From positions 124,001 to 188,000 of the forward strand of contig CAVXFS010000005.1 in NCBI GenBank assembly GCA_963761115.1: 64,000 nt of DNA, given 5' to 3'. The first letter of the stretch is position 1; the number at the start of each line of letters is the position of its first letter. The stretch is from CAVXFS01 sp963761115. Its GTDB lineage: Bacteria; Pseudomonadota; Gammaproteobacteria; Burkholderiales; Gallionellaceae. Shown one piece after another: positions 1 to 8,351 of this stretch. Under the pieces are notes generated by a model. It did not search any database. It was not told the origin of the DNA and worked only from the letters and a program-made list of their open reading frames with translations. The position numbers and the translations under genes are program-made.

Positions 1-385
1 CATTGCCGAGATTGCAATGAAATGCCGGCACGCGGCGGTCCAGTTTGATCGCCTCCCGGATCAGGTTTGCCGCATTGGCATAATTCTCCTGCTGTAATGC
101 GATCAAGCCCAGATAGTGCAATGCATGGCAATCCCTGGGATTCATCCGCAGCAATTCCTGGTAAATGGTTCTGGCTTCGTCCAGCCTGCCGGATTGATGC
201 AGCGTGACCGCTTTCATCAACATATCCGATGGGGATTCGACGTTGGTCGCGTTAAGGTCGTGACCAGTCGGCTTGGCGGCCTGGAGGAGAAATCCCGGGT
301 TTACCGATGACTTGCCCATGCAGCATTTCTTGTATTTCTTGCCGCTGCCGCAAGGGCAGGGGTCATTCCGGTTGGCTGTACTCAT
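1..385 (-). CDS. SEC-C motif and TPR protein, N-terminal part (runs off left edge)
   Basis: Reading leftward from ATG at 385 there is an open frame to base 1, at least 128 residues. Residues 9-21 read CPCGSGKKYKKCC, a SEC-C zinc-binding motif of the type found at the end of SecA and in many small proteins. From about residue 55 the sequence looks like tetratricopeptide repeats (…GRLDEARTIYQELLRMNPRD…), with a second repeat starting near residue 93. The C-terminal part lies outside the window, so any catalytic domain cannot be seen; related proteins carry sulfotransferase- or glycosyltransferase-like domains after the TPRs. It is divergent from mraZ and not part of the dcw cluster. No function is assigned. 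Confidence 0.75.
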   Translation of the reverse strand, partial: MSTANRNDPCPCGSGKKYKKCCMGKSSVNPGFLLQAAKPTGHDLNATNVESPSDMLMKAVTLHQSGRLDEARTIYQELLRMNPRDCHALHYLGLIALQQENYANAANLIREAIKLDRRVPAFHCNLGN

Positions 386-700
386 AAGCTAAAAAATAGG
401 GAGAAAATATTTCGGGGTTTTTCAGGCGTATTTGAAGGTCGCGCTTCTCTGCGATTTTCAAGGTAAATCAGGCGCCTTCATTTGAAGCTGAGAATTATAC
501 CTGTGTTACCCGGAGTCGACAGGAGGGCAGTGGCAATTAGCTGATGTTGTCCATTCCAAAACCGGTTTAAGTGAACCGACCCCGAACACCACCACTCTCG
601 CAAGTAACTTTAGGTAGATGCCGCAATTCATTATTTATTAATGATATTTGCAAATATCCGCTAACTGCTTGTCATAAAAGAGGAAATCCAGACTTTAGCC
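386..700. other. Divergent intergenic region upstream of the dcw promoter
   Basis: There is no credible gene in this stretch between the SEC-C/TPR gene and the mraZ promoter. The part from about 600 to 660 is AT-rich and contains the perfect 16-bp palindrome described separately at 643-658. I see no RNA gene and no strong terminator. Confidence 0.5.
643..658. promoter_or_regulatory. Perfect 16-bp palindrome upstream of the mraZ promoter
   Basis: GATATTTGCAAATATC is identical to its own reverse complement. It lies about 42 bp upstream of the -35 box of the mraZ promoter and within a divergent intergenic region. Size and symmetry suit a dimeric transcription factor, but I do not recognise the regulator. 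Confidence 0.4.
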
Positions 701-729
701 TTGACTGTAGTTATATTTTTCAATATAGT
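701..729 (+). promoter_or_regulatory. Pmra: sigma70 promoter of the dcw cluster
   Basis: A -35 hexamer TTGACT (701-706) and a -10 hexamer TATAGT (724-729) are separated by exactly 17 bp. Transcription would start near 735-737, leaving a leader of about 40 nt before the mraZ start at 776. The MraZ repeat array starts inside the -10 box, which is the arrangement expected of an autorepressed promoter. Confidence 0.75.
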
Positions 730-772
730 GGGCGAAAGTGGTAAAAGGTGGGAAATTGTGGGAATTGGGGGG
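728..772 (+). promoter_or_regulatory. MraZ operator: GTGGG boxes every 10 bp
   Basis: GTGGG occurs at 728, 748 and 758, the one-mismatch copy GTGGT at 738, and a weaker GGGGG at 768. All five share an exact 10-bp spacing, one helical turn, as in the direct-repeat MraZ boxes known upstream of mraZ in other bacteria. The array runs from the -10 box to the Shine-Dalgarno region of mraZ, so bound MraZ would cover promoter, start site and leader DNA. Confidence 0.8.
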
Positions 773-775
773 GCA

Positions 776-1222
776 ATGTTTCAGGGAGCGGCACAACTTA
801 ATCTGGATAGTAAAGGCAGGCTTGCGGTCCCGGCACGGTATCGCGACATGCTGTTGCTGCAATGCAATGGTCAATTGGTGATGACGGCCGATGCAGATGG
901 TTGCCTGCTTCTTTACCCGCAACCCGAGTGGCAACCCATCCGCGAAAAATTGATGCAGTTATCTGCATTCAATCCCCGCATTCGTTCCTTGCAACGTTTT
1001 CTGGTCGGTCACGCAGAAGATCTGGTTATGGATGCTGCTGGACGGATTTTGATTTCTTCAACTTTGCGCAATTTCGCCGTTCTGGACAAGCGAGTCATGC
1101 TGGTTGGACAAGGCAACAAGTTCGAAGTTTGGGACGAAGCGAGATGGCAGGCTCAGCACGAAAAAGTGGCTGGATTCACCGAGGGTGACCTTCCGCCCGA
1201 GCTGGAAGGATTTACCTTGTGA
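776..1222 (+). CDS. mraZ: Transcriptional regulator MraZ
   Basis: This 148-residue protein has the two SpoVT/AbrB-like halves of MraZ. The first begins MFQGAAQLNLDSKGRLAVP and the second contains DAAGRILISSTLR near residues 80-95, each with the DxxGR signature. MraZ forms a ring-shaped oligomer that binds DNA and regulates the dcw cluster. I chose ATG 776 over the in-frame TTG at 701 because 701 is the -35 box of the promoter and the family starts with MFQG/MFRG. The G-rich run at 767-773 can act as ribosome binding site and coincides with the last operator repeat. It is the first gene of the cluster and is likely autoregulated. Confidence 0.95.
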   Translation: MFQGAAQLNLDSKGRLAVPARYRDMLLLQCNGQLVMTADADGCLLLYPQPEWQPIREKLMQLSAFNPRIRSLQRFLVGHAEDLVMDAAGRILISSTLRNFAVLDKRVMLVGQGNKFEVWDEARWQAQHEKVAGFTEGDLPPELEGFTL

Positions 1223-1316
1223 AAAATTTTCGTGGCAGAGACGCGGGAATGCAAACAATTGTGGATCGATTTTTTTATACGGTATCTGCGGGCGCAGCAG
1301 GAGTACAGAGGATTCT

Positions 1317-2264
1317 ATGAGCGTGGGTATATCCCACGCCCACGCTGCAGTGTTACTGCGCGAGGCAGTCGCGGCACTGCAGATAAAGCCAGATGGAATC
1401 TATGTGGATGGCACGTTCGGGCGTGGCGGACACAGCCGCATGATCCTGCAGCAATTGGGGGGGCGCGGTCGATTGATTGCACTGGACAAGGACCCGGCGG
1501 CGGTTGCAGCAGCAGGAGAAATAGTCGACAGCAAATTTAGCATCATGCATAGCAGCTTCTCGAGACTGGCAGTGGTGTTGAAAGAGTTGCAGGTGGGCAA
1601 AGTGGATGGAGTGTTGCTGGACCTGGGCGTGTCATCGCCACAGCTGGATGATGAACAGCGGGGATTCAGTTTTCGATTCGACGCGCCGCTGGACATGCGT
1701 ATGGATTCCAGCAGTGGCCAGACTGCAGCGCAGTGGCTGGCATCAGTGGATGAAGGTTTGCTTGGGGAGGTGATACGCGACTATGGCGAAGAACGGTTTG
1801 CTAAACAGATTGCAAGAGCGCTTGTTGCTGCGCGCCAGGAAAGCCCCATCACAACCACGCGGCATCTCAGCCAAATTGTTGCCCAGGCAGTCCGCACGCG
1901 TGAACCCGGGAAAAATCCGGCGACGCGCACCTTTCAGGCTATACGGATTTATATCAACCGCGAACTCGAAGAACTCGAGGATGTTCTGCCGCAATGCGTG
2001 GATAGCCTGAATCCGGGAGGACGACTAGTGGTGATCAGTTTCCATTCCCTGGAAGACCGCTTGGTGAAGCGCTTTATGCGCGACCAGGCCCAAGGCGACA
2101 AGTTGCCGCGCAATTTGCCGGTTCGCGCTGCTGATGTGCCGTTGGGAAAGTTGCGTTTGATTGGCCGTGCCATACACGCTTCACTGTCGGAAGTGGAAGC
2201 TAATCCCCGCGCACGCAGCGCCGTGATGCGTGTGGCGGAACGTATTGGTGGGGCAAGTGACTAG
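1317..2264 (+). CDS. rsmH: 16S rRNA m4C1402 methyltransferase RsmH (MraW)
   Basis: RsmH methylates N4 of C1402 in 16S rRNA using S-adenosylmethionine. The 315-residue length is normal. The SAM-binding motif YVDGTFGRGGHS lies near residues 29-40, followed by ALDKDPAA; DGVLLDLGVSSPQLD and VISFHSLEDRLVK are hallmark family motifs. ATG 1317 is chosen because the protein then starts directly at the conserved SHAHAAVLLREAV segment; the longer upstream frame overlaps mraZ and has no homology-like content. A perfect 7-bp stem (1321-1327 with 1333-1339) covers codons 2 to 8. The 3' end overlaps the GTG start of ftsL. Confidence 0.97.
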   Translation: MSVGISHAHAAVLLREAVAALQIKPDGIYVDGTFGRGGHSRMILQQLGGRGRLIALDKDPAAVAAAGEIVDSKFSIMHSSFSRLAVVLKELQVGKVDGVLLDLGVSSPQLDDEQRGFSFRFDAPLDMRMDSSSGQTAAQWLASVDEGLLGEVIRDYGEERFAKQIARALVAARQESPITTTRHLSQIVAQAVRTREPGKNPATRTFQAIRIYINRELEELEDVLPQCVDSLNPGGRLVVISFHSLEDRLVKRFMRDQAQGDKLPRNLPVRAADVPLGKLRLIGRAIHASLSEVEANPRARSAVMRVAERIGGASD

Positions 2265-2544
2265 GACGAAGATATTTCTATTGCTGGTAACTATCGCGTG
2301 CGCGTTAGGTGTTGTGACTTCTCAACACAAGACGCGCAAATTGTTTGTGGAATTACAAGCCGAAAAAGACAAGGCCCAGCAAATGGAAGTGGAATGGGGG
2401 CAGTTGCAGCTTGAGCAAAGTACATGGGCAACACCTGCGCGCGTGGAAAAGATAGCCAGCCTCAAGCTGCACATGCAGCTTCCGAAAAATGGGCAAATGC
2501 ACTTCATTCACAGCAAGGAAATGAGCGAGGAGCCATTGCCGTGA
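2257..2544 (+). CDS. ftsL: Cell division protein FtsL
   Basis: FtsL is a bitopic inner-membrane protein of the FtsQLB complex. The 95-residue product has a short cytoplasmic end, one membrane helix (about residues 5-22, IFLLLVTIACALGVV) and a periplasmic coiled-coil segment rich in E, K and Q. I prefer GTG 2257, which overlaps the rsmH stop and gives the family-like start VTRTKIFLLLV; an in-frame ATG at 2230 would add nine residues. It overlaps ftsI by four bases (GTGA). FtsL diverges fast, so identification rests on position, topology and length. Confidence 0.88.
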   Translation: MTRTKIFLLLVTIACALGVVTSQHKTRKLFVELQAEKDKAQQMEVEWGQLQLEQSTWATPARVEKIASLKLHMQLPKNGQMHFIHSKEMSEEPLP

Positions 2545-4268
2545 ACTATACCGCCAGCATACAGACTTCTGGACTTGCAGCATTACCGGCATGGCGGGCA
2601 AAGCTGTTGTTCATATTTCTGCTGTTGGGTATGTGTGCGTTGTTGGCGCGTGCAGTCTATCTGCAGGGCATACACAACGATTTCCTGCAACAAAAAGGCG
2701 ATGAGCGCTTCAGTCGTGTGGTTGACATCAATGCGCATCGCGGAATGATCACGGATAGATATGGGGACCCATTGGCAATCAGTACTCCGGTGGAATCCGT
2801 GTGGGCCAGCCCGAATAGCGTGGATGCATCGGAGCAGCAAATCACTCAACTGGCGCATGTGCTGGGCATGGATACCCGAGAGCTGAAGAAAAAATTGTCC
2901 GGAAGCGGACGCGATTTTGTCTATCTCAAGCGCCAGCTACCTCCAGACCAGGTGGAAAAGGTTGTAAGCATGGAACTGCCCGGCGTGTCGTTGCAGCGTG
3001 AATACCGTCGTTATTACCCTGCAGGAGAGGTTGCGGCGCATCTGATCGGGTTCACCAATCTGGATGACAACGGGCAGGAGGGCCTGGAGCTGGAGTTTCA
3101 ACAGGGTCTTGGTGGCATGGCAGGCAGCCAGCGCGTAATCAAGGACAGGCGGGGAGAAATCGTCGAGGACGTTGCCAGCATCCGGGCACCCAAACCGGGA
3201 ACTGATCTGGCATTGAGCATAGATAGCAAGATTCAGTACCTGGCATTTCGCGAAATCAAGTTGGCAGTTGAACAGCACCACGCCAAATCAGGATCGATCG
3301 TGGTGCTGGATGCAAAAAGCGGCGAAGTTCTGGCAATGGGCAACTGGCCCAGCTATAACCCCAACAACCGCAGCAAGCCCAGCCTGAATGTGTTGCGCAA
3401 TCGCGGGGTGACTGACCAATTCGAGCCGGGCTCAACGATGAAGCCGTTTACCGTGGCGACGGCATTGGAAACAGGCAAGGTCAAACCTGACACGATAATC
3501 GATACCGGGGGTGGCACGTTGACCATCGGCGGGCGCACTATCCATGATTCGCACCCTGACACGCAACTGACGGTGGCGCAGGTTATCCAGAAATCCAGCA
3601 ACGTTGGAGCTGCCAAGATGGCACTTTCTCTCGAGCCGGAAACCATGTGGAATAGCCTGCATGAATCCGGATTTGGCGAGACAACCGGCAGTGGATTCCC
3701 CGGCGAAGCGAGCGGCAAGTTGCGCGACTATAAAACCTGGCGTCCGATCGAACAGGCGACCATGTCATATGGCAACGGTATCTCGGTGAATCTGCTGCAG
3801 CTGGCGCGCGCTTACACCATATTTGCCAACGGCGGCGAATTGAAGCCGGTTACTTTCCTCAGGCAGGATACGCCCGGCGTCGGCAAAACGGTGTTTTCCG
3901 AAAAGACGGCGCAAGAAATGCGCGACATGCTGGAAATGGTAGTGAAGCCGGGCGGCACGGCGCCACTGGCTCAAATCAACGGCTACCGTGTTGCGGGCAA
4001 GACCGGCACTTCACACAAGTTGGTCGGCGGACGTTACGTGAACCAATATGTTGCCTCCTTCATTGGCATGGCGCCGGCGTCAAATCCGCGTCTGATCGTG
4101 GCGGTGATGATCGATCAACCAGTAGGGGAATATTATGGCGGACAAGTTGCTGCGCCGGTGTTCCGCAATGTAATGAGTTCCGCGTTGCGCTTGCTCAATG
4201 TGCCCAATGATGCGCCGCTGGACAATGTGGTGGCGCCGCCAGCAGAAGTCGTGAAGGAGGACACATGA
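2541..4268 (+). CDS. ftsI: Septal peptidoglycan transpeptidase FtsI (PBP3)
   Basis: FtsI cross-links septal peptidoglycan in partnership with FtsW. The 575-residue protein has an N-terminal membrane anchor (about residues 18-36), a dimerisation/pedestal domain and a transpeptidase domain with the three penicillin-binding motifs: STMK with the acylated serine (PGSTMKPF), SSN (QKSSNVGAAK) and KTGT (AGKTGTSHKL). The start is GTG 2541 in a GTGA overlap with ftsL; the upstream in-frame ATG at 2424 would sit deep inside ftsL. It ends in an ATGA overlap with murE. Confidence 0.96.
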   Translation: MNYTASIQTSGLAALPAWRAKLLFIFLLLGMCALLARAVYLQGIHNDFLQQKGDERFSRVVDINAHRGMITDRYGDPLAISTPVESVWASPNSVDASEQQITQLAHVLGMDTRELKKKLSGSGRDFVYLKRQLPPDQVEKVVSMELPGVSLQREYRRYYPAGEVAAHLIGFTNLDDNGQEGLELEFQQGLGGMAGSQRVIKDRRGEIVEDVASIRAPKPGTDLALSIDSKIQYLAFREIKLAVEQHHAKSGSIVVLDAKSGEVLAMGNWPSYNPNNRSKPSLNVLRNRGVTDQFEPGSTMKPFTVATALETGKVKPDTIIDTGGGTLTIGGRTIHDSHPDTQLTVAQVIQKSSNVGAAKMALSLEPETMWNSLHESGFGETTGSGFPGEASGKLRDYKTWRPIEQATMSYGNGISVNLLQLARAYTIFANGGELKPVTFLRQDTPGVGKTVFSEKTAQEMRDMLEMVVKPGGTAPLAQINGYRVAGKTGTSHKLVGGRYVNQYVASFIGMAPASNPRLIVAVMIDQPVGEYYGGQVAAPVFRNVMSSALRLLNVPNDAPLDNVVAPPAEVVKEDT

Positions 4269-5803
4269 GCAGTCCTTCGGCCATGCCCGGGACCAGTTCA
4301 TCGAGCAGACTCGGCACCGTCTTCCGTCCCGAAGTTATCGATTCAATAGGCGTAACGATCAAGCGATTGAATACGGATAGTCGCATGGTGGAACCTGGCG
4401 AAACCTTTGTCGCTTATCCGGGCGGCAATGCGGACGGGCGCCAGTTCATCGCGCAAGCCATCGCCAATGGTGCCAATGCAGTGATTTACGAGGCCCATGA
4501 CTTTGAATGGAACGATGCCTGGCAGCTGCCCCGACTGGCGATCAGCGACCTGCGCCATCACGCGGGGGAGTTAGCCAGCCATGTGTATGGTGAACCCTCA
4601 AGGCAGTTATGGATGGTCGGCGTCACCGGCACCAACGGCAAGACATCATGCAGTCAGTGGATAGCGCAATCATTTTCCGCCCTGGGAAAAAAATCTGCGT
4701 TGCTCGGTACATTGGGCAACGGCTTCCCCGATGATTTGCAGCCTACACAGAACACCACGCCCGATGCTGTTTGTCTGCACGGCTTGCTGGCGGATTACCT
4801 GAAACGAGGAGCACGGGCGGTGGCGATGGAAGTGTCTTCCCATGCCCTGGCACAGGGACGGGTGAACGGCACGCAATTCGACGTGGTGCTGTTCACCAAT
4901 CTGAGCCGGGATCATCTCGATTATCACGGCGATATGCAGCACTATGCGGCGGCCAAGCGCAGCCTGTTTGACTGGCAGCAGCTCAAGTGTGCCGTGTTGA
5001 ATCTGGACGATGATTTCGGCGCAGACCTTGCCGATCAATTGCAGGACAGGGAAGTGGAAGTGGTGGGCTACGGGCTGAGCGAAGCCGCGCTGGAACTGGC
5101 GGAGAGACTTGGCCTGCGGATGGTATATGGCACGGCGTTGCAAACCGGCGCGCAGGGCATAAGCCTGCAGGTACATTCGAGCTGGGGCCGCACTGCTTTG
5201 CATAGTTCGTTGCTCGGTCGCTTCAATGCCGCCAATCTGCTTGGTGTGCTGGCCGTGCTGCTGGTCAGCGGCAACGAATTGCCTGCCGCCGTGAAAGAGC
5301 TGGAGCGGGTGTTCGCCGTGCCCGGTCGCATGCAGTCGTTCGGCGGCGGCGGTCTTCCCACCGTGGTGGTGGATTATGCGCATACGCCGGATGCGCTGGA
5401 AAAGGTACTACAGGCCCTGCGCGAAATCGCTGTGGTGGAATCCGGAAAACTGATTTGCGTATTCGGTTGCGGCGGCGACCGGGATCGTGGCAAGCGGCCG
5501 ATGATGGGCACGGTGGCGTCCAAACTGGCAGATATCTGCATCGTCACCAGTGACAACCCGCGCAACGAATCACCGGGCGAGATCATTGCCGCCATCGCTT
5601 CCGGCATCAATGGCCCATACCTGAAAATCGAAAATCGTGCCGAGGCTATTTCCCATGCCTTGAGATGTGCTGATGCGGCGGACACCGTGCTGGTTGCCGG
5701 CAAGGGGCACGAACCCTATCAGGAGATTAGCGGAAATAAATATCCTTTCAGCGACACCGAGGAGGTGCAGCACGCGCTGGCATCCTGGAGGGCGCAGGCA
5801 TGA
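4265..5803 (+). CDS. murE: UDP-MurNAc-tripeptide synthetase MurE (meso-DAP adding)
   Basis: MurE adds the third amino acid of the stem peptide to UDP-MurNAc-L-Ala-D-Glu in the cytoplasm. The 512-residue protein has the Mur ligase ATP-binding loop GVTGTNGKTS near residues 118-127, the VEVSSHAL segment, and DNPRNESP near residue 429. The DNPR motif is the known marker of meso-diaminopimelate specificity, so Gram-negative DAP-type peptidoglycan is predicted. It overlaps ftsI and murF by four bases each, implying translational coupling. Confidence 0.97.
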   Translation: MSSPSAMPGTSSSSRLGTVFRPEVIDSIGVTIKRLNTDSRMVEPGETFVAYPGGNADGRQFIAQAIANGANAVIYEAHDFEWNDAWQLPRLAISDLRHHAGELASHVYGEPSRQLWMVGVTGTNGKTSCSQWIAQSFSALGKKSALLGTLGNGFPDDLQPTQNTTPDAVCLHGLLADYLKRGARAVAMEVSSHALAQGRVNGTQFDVVLFTNLSRDHLDYHGDMQHYAAAKRSLFDWQQLKCAVLNLDDDFGADLADQLQDREVEVVGYGLSEAALELAERLGLRMVYGTALQTGAQGISLQVHSSWGRTALHSSLLGRFNAANLLGVLAVLLVSGNELPAAVKELERVFAVPGRMQSFGGGGLPTVVVDYAHTPDALEKVLQALREIAVVESGKLICVFGCGGDRDRGKRPMMGTVASKLADICIVTSDNPRNESPGEIIAAIASGINGPYLKIENRAEAISHALRCADAADTVLVAGKGHEPYQEISGNKYPFSDTEEVQHALASWRAQA

Positions 5804-7263
5804 TGCTGCTATCGCAGGCCGCGCAAGTGCTGGGTGGAAAACATATCGGCGCGGATGTGAAATTTTCCTCAGTGAGCAGCGACAGCCGTTGTATTGCAGC
5901 AGGCGACCTGTTCATCGCGTTACAGGGTGAGAATTTTGACGGCAGTGAATTTGTCTCTGCCGCCGTTCGCGACGGCGCAGTCGCGGCGCTGGTAAATGCA
6001 GCAAGCTACCATGGTGCCGAATTGCCCTGCCCGGTGTTGCTGGTAGAGGATACGCGCCTTGCACTGGGTAGCCTGGCGGCATACTGGCGCACGCAATTCA
6101 CCCTTCCCGTGGTGGCGTTGACCGGCAGCAACGGCAAGACCACGGTCAAGGAAATGCTGGCATCCATTTTACGCACGGCAACCGGTGATGCGGATTCAGT
6201 GCTGGCCACGCAGGGCAATCTCAACAACGACATCGGCATGCCGCTCACACTGCTGAAATTGCGGTCTGCGCATCGCTATGCGGTGATCGAGATGGGGATG
6301 AACCATTCCGGTGAGATCGACTACCTCTCCCGCATCGCACGTCCCGGTATCGCCCTGATCAACAATGCCGCCAGCGCACACCTGGCCGGATTGGGGACAG
6401 TGGAAGCGGTGGCACGCGCCAAGGGCGAGATCTTCGCCGGGTTGCTGGAAAACGGCATCGCGATCATCAACGCCGACGACCCGTTTGCACCGCTGTGGCG
6501 CGAACTAGCTGTCCCGCATGCGGTACTGGATTTTGCGCTGGATGCCGAAGCCGCCGTGGCCGCATGCTGGGACGTTACCGATTTCGGGATCCAGATGGAG
6601 ATTACCACGCCGGAAGGAAGCGCAAGTGTGCAGCTGCAGGTGCCCGGTGCGCATAACGCGCTCAATGCGCTGGCTGCCGCCGCCGCCGCCGCCGTGGCAT
6701 TGCATATTCCGCTGAAGACCATCGCCAGAGGGCTGGAAGCCTTCACCGGGGTGGCCGGGCGCTTGCAGCGCAAGGCAGGTCTTCATGGCGCAACCGTGAT
6801 CGACGACACCTATAACGCCAATCCCGCCTCCATGCGTGCCGCCTTGCAGGTACTGGCACAAGCGCCGGGCAAGCGCATCTTTGTGGCCGGGGACATGGGC
6901 GAGCTGGGTGGCGATGCGCTGCGCTTCCATACCGAAACCGGTGAGCTGGCGCGCAAGCTCAGCATCCAGCGCCTGCTGGCCACAGGCGAGATGAGTCGTG
7001 AAACAGTGCGCGCATTCGGCACGGGCGCGCAGCATTTTGATGACATGGAAAGCTTGTGCGCGGCGCTGGACAGTGAATTGGCTGCGGGAACGACGGTGCT
7101 GGTCAAGGGATCTCGCTTCATGCGTATGGAGCGGGTGGTGAAATATTTGGTGAGTGGTGAGTGGGAAGAGCACAACGAGGGGCCGGGGAGCGGAAAAACC
7201 ACTTCCCACTCCTCACTTCCCACGTCCCACTCACCAGGAGCAAACACATGCTGCTCGCACTAG
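5800..7263 (+). CDS. murF: UDP-MurNAc-tripeptide:D-Ala-D-Ala ligase MurF with repeat-derived tail
   Basis: MurF adds D-Ala-D-Ala to complete UDP-MurNAc-pentapeptide. The ATP loop LTGSNGKTTVKEM lies near residues 107-118; NNDIGMP, EMGMNHSGEI and DDTYNANPASM are family motifs. The normal domain ends near residue 450 (RMERVVKYL). The last ~37 residues are low-complexity (…TTSHSSLPTSHSPG…) because the reading frame runs through the 7-bp repeat element at 7149-7235. The original stop was probably lost to this element. The frame now ends 16 bases inside mraY, an unusually long overlap here. Function should be intact because the tail follows the last domain. Confidence 0.96.
   Translation: MMLLSQAAQVLGGKHIGADVKFSSVSSDSRCIAAGDLFIALQGENFDGSEFVSAAVRDGAVAALVNAASYHGAELPCPVLLVEDTRLALGSLAAYWRTQFTLPVVALTGSNGKTTVKEMLASILRTATGDADSVLATQGNLNNDIGMPLTLLKLRSAHRYAVIEMGMNHSGEIDYLSRIARPGIALINNAASAHLAGLGTVEAVARAKGEIFAGLLENGIAIINADDPFAPLWRELAVPHAVLDFALDAEAAVAACWDVTDFGIQMEITTPEGSASVQLQVPGAHNALNALAAAAAAAVALHIPLKTIARGLEAFTGVAGRLQRKAGLHGATVIDDTYNANPASMRAALQVLAQAPGKRIFVAGDMGELGGDALRFHTETGELARKLSIQRLLATGEMSRETVRAFGTGAQHFDDMESLCAALDSELAAGTTVLVKGSRFMRMERVVKYLVSGEWEEHNEGPGSGKTTSHSSLPTSHSPGANTCCSH
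7149..7235. repeat. Heptad repeat element A1 (facing arms, within the murF 3' end)
   Basis: The left arm (7149-7168) is built of 7-bp units GGTGAGT, GGTGAGT, GGGAAGA. The right arm (7202-7235), read on the minus strand, is GGTGAGT, GGGACGT, GGGAAGT, GAGGAGT, GGGAAG. The arms face each other and can form an imperfect hairpin around a 33-bp centre. The same unit type recurs at 8350-8417, so both sides of mraY carry it. Confidence 0.7.
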
Positions 7264-8351
7264 CAAACTGGTTGTCCGAGGATGTGCGTGCGTTCAGCGT
7301 ATTCAACTATATTACCTTGCGCGCGGTGTTGGCAGCGATGACAGCGTTATTCATCTCGTTCATGGTGGGTCCGGCAATGATACGCAAGCTGACTGCGATG
7401 AAAATCGGCCAGTCGGTGCGTGACGATGGGCCGCAGACTCATCTGGTGAAGGCAGGCACGCCGACTATGGGCGGTGCGCTGATCCTGACCTCGATCGTCA
7501 TCACTACCCTGCTGTGGGGGGATCTGCGCAACCCTTACATCTGGGTGGTGCTGTTCACTACGGTCGGTGTGGGTGCCATAGGCTGGGTGGATGACTATCG
7601 CAAGGTGGTGCATCGCAATCCCAAGGGTCTGTCGGCCAAGGCCAAGATGTTCTGGCAATCAGCGATTGCGCTGTCAGTGGGCATCTATCTGTGGCAGCAC
7701 GCCAATCTGCCCGCGCAAACCGAACTGATCGTTCCATTTTTCAAATACCTGGTTTTCCCGTTATCCGGATACGCCTTCGTCATTCTGGTTTATCTGGTCA
7801 TCGTGGGCAGCAGCAATGCGGTGAATCTGACTGATGGACTGGATGGTCTTGCCATCATGCCCACGGTGATGGTGAGCAGCGCGCTGGCGATCTTTGCCTA
7901 CGTTGCAGGTCACGCGGTGTTCTCCAAATATCTTGGTATGCCGAACATTCCCGGCGCAAGCGAACTGGCAGTGTTCTGCGCTGCGATCGCCGGAGCCGGG
8001 CTGGCCTTCCTGTGGTTCAACGCCTATCCGGCCGAAGTCTTCATGGGTGACGTCGGCGCGTTGGCACTGGGCGCAGCGCTGGGAACGGTGGCAGTGATCG
8101 TGCGCCAGGAACTGGTGCTGTTCATCATGGGCGGCGTGTTCGTGGTCGAGGCGGTTTCGGTGATGCTGCAGGTGTCGTACTTCAAGTACACCAGGAAAAA
8201 ATACGGTACAGGGAAGCGCATTCTGCTGATGGCGCCGCTGCACCATCACTTCGAACAGAAGGGCTGGAAAGAGACGCAGGTAGTGGTGAGGTTCTGGATC
8301 ATCACGATGTTGTTGGTGTTATTGGGGTTGGCGACGTTGAAGCTTAGGTAG
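7248..8351 (+). CDS. mraY: Phospho-MurNAc-pentapeptide transferase MraY
   Basis: MraY transfers phospho-MurNAc-pentapeptide to undecaprenyl phosphate, making lipid I in the inner membrane. The 367-residue polytopic protein has the catalytic DD pair (GWVDDYRK, about residue 115), NLTDGLDGLA near 192, FMGDVGALALG near 264 and the HHHFEQKGW loop near 331. ATG 7248 has AGGAG seven bases upstream (7236-7240) and gives the usual N-terminus MLLALANWL; the open frame extends further upstream only through the heptad element. The 3' end abuts the second heptad element. Confidence 0.97.
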   Translation: MLLALANWLSEDVRAFSVFNYITLRAVLAAMTALFISFMVGPAMIRKLTAMKIGQSVRDDGPQTHLVKAGTPTMGGALILTSIVITTLLWGDLRNPYIWVVLFTTVGVGAIGWVDDYRKVVHRNPKGLSAKAKMFWQSAIALSVGIYLWQHANLPAQTELIVPFFKYLVFPLSGYAFVILVYLVIVGSSNAVNLTDGLDGLAIMPTVMVSSALAIFAYVAGHAVFSKYLGMPNIPGASELAVFCAAIAGAGLAFLWFNAYPAEVFMGDVGALALGAALGTVAVIVRQELVLFIMGGVFVVEAVSVMLQVSYFKYTRKKYGTGKRILLMAPLHHHFEQKGWKETQVVVRFWIITMLLVLLGLATLKLR

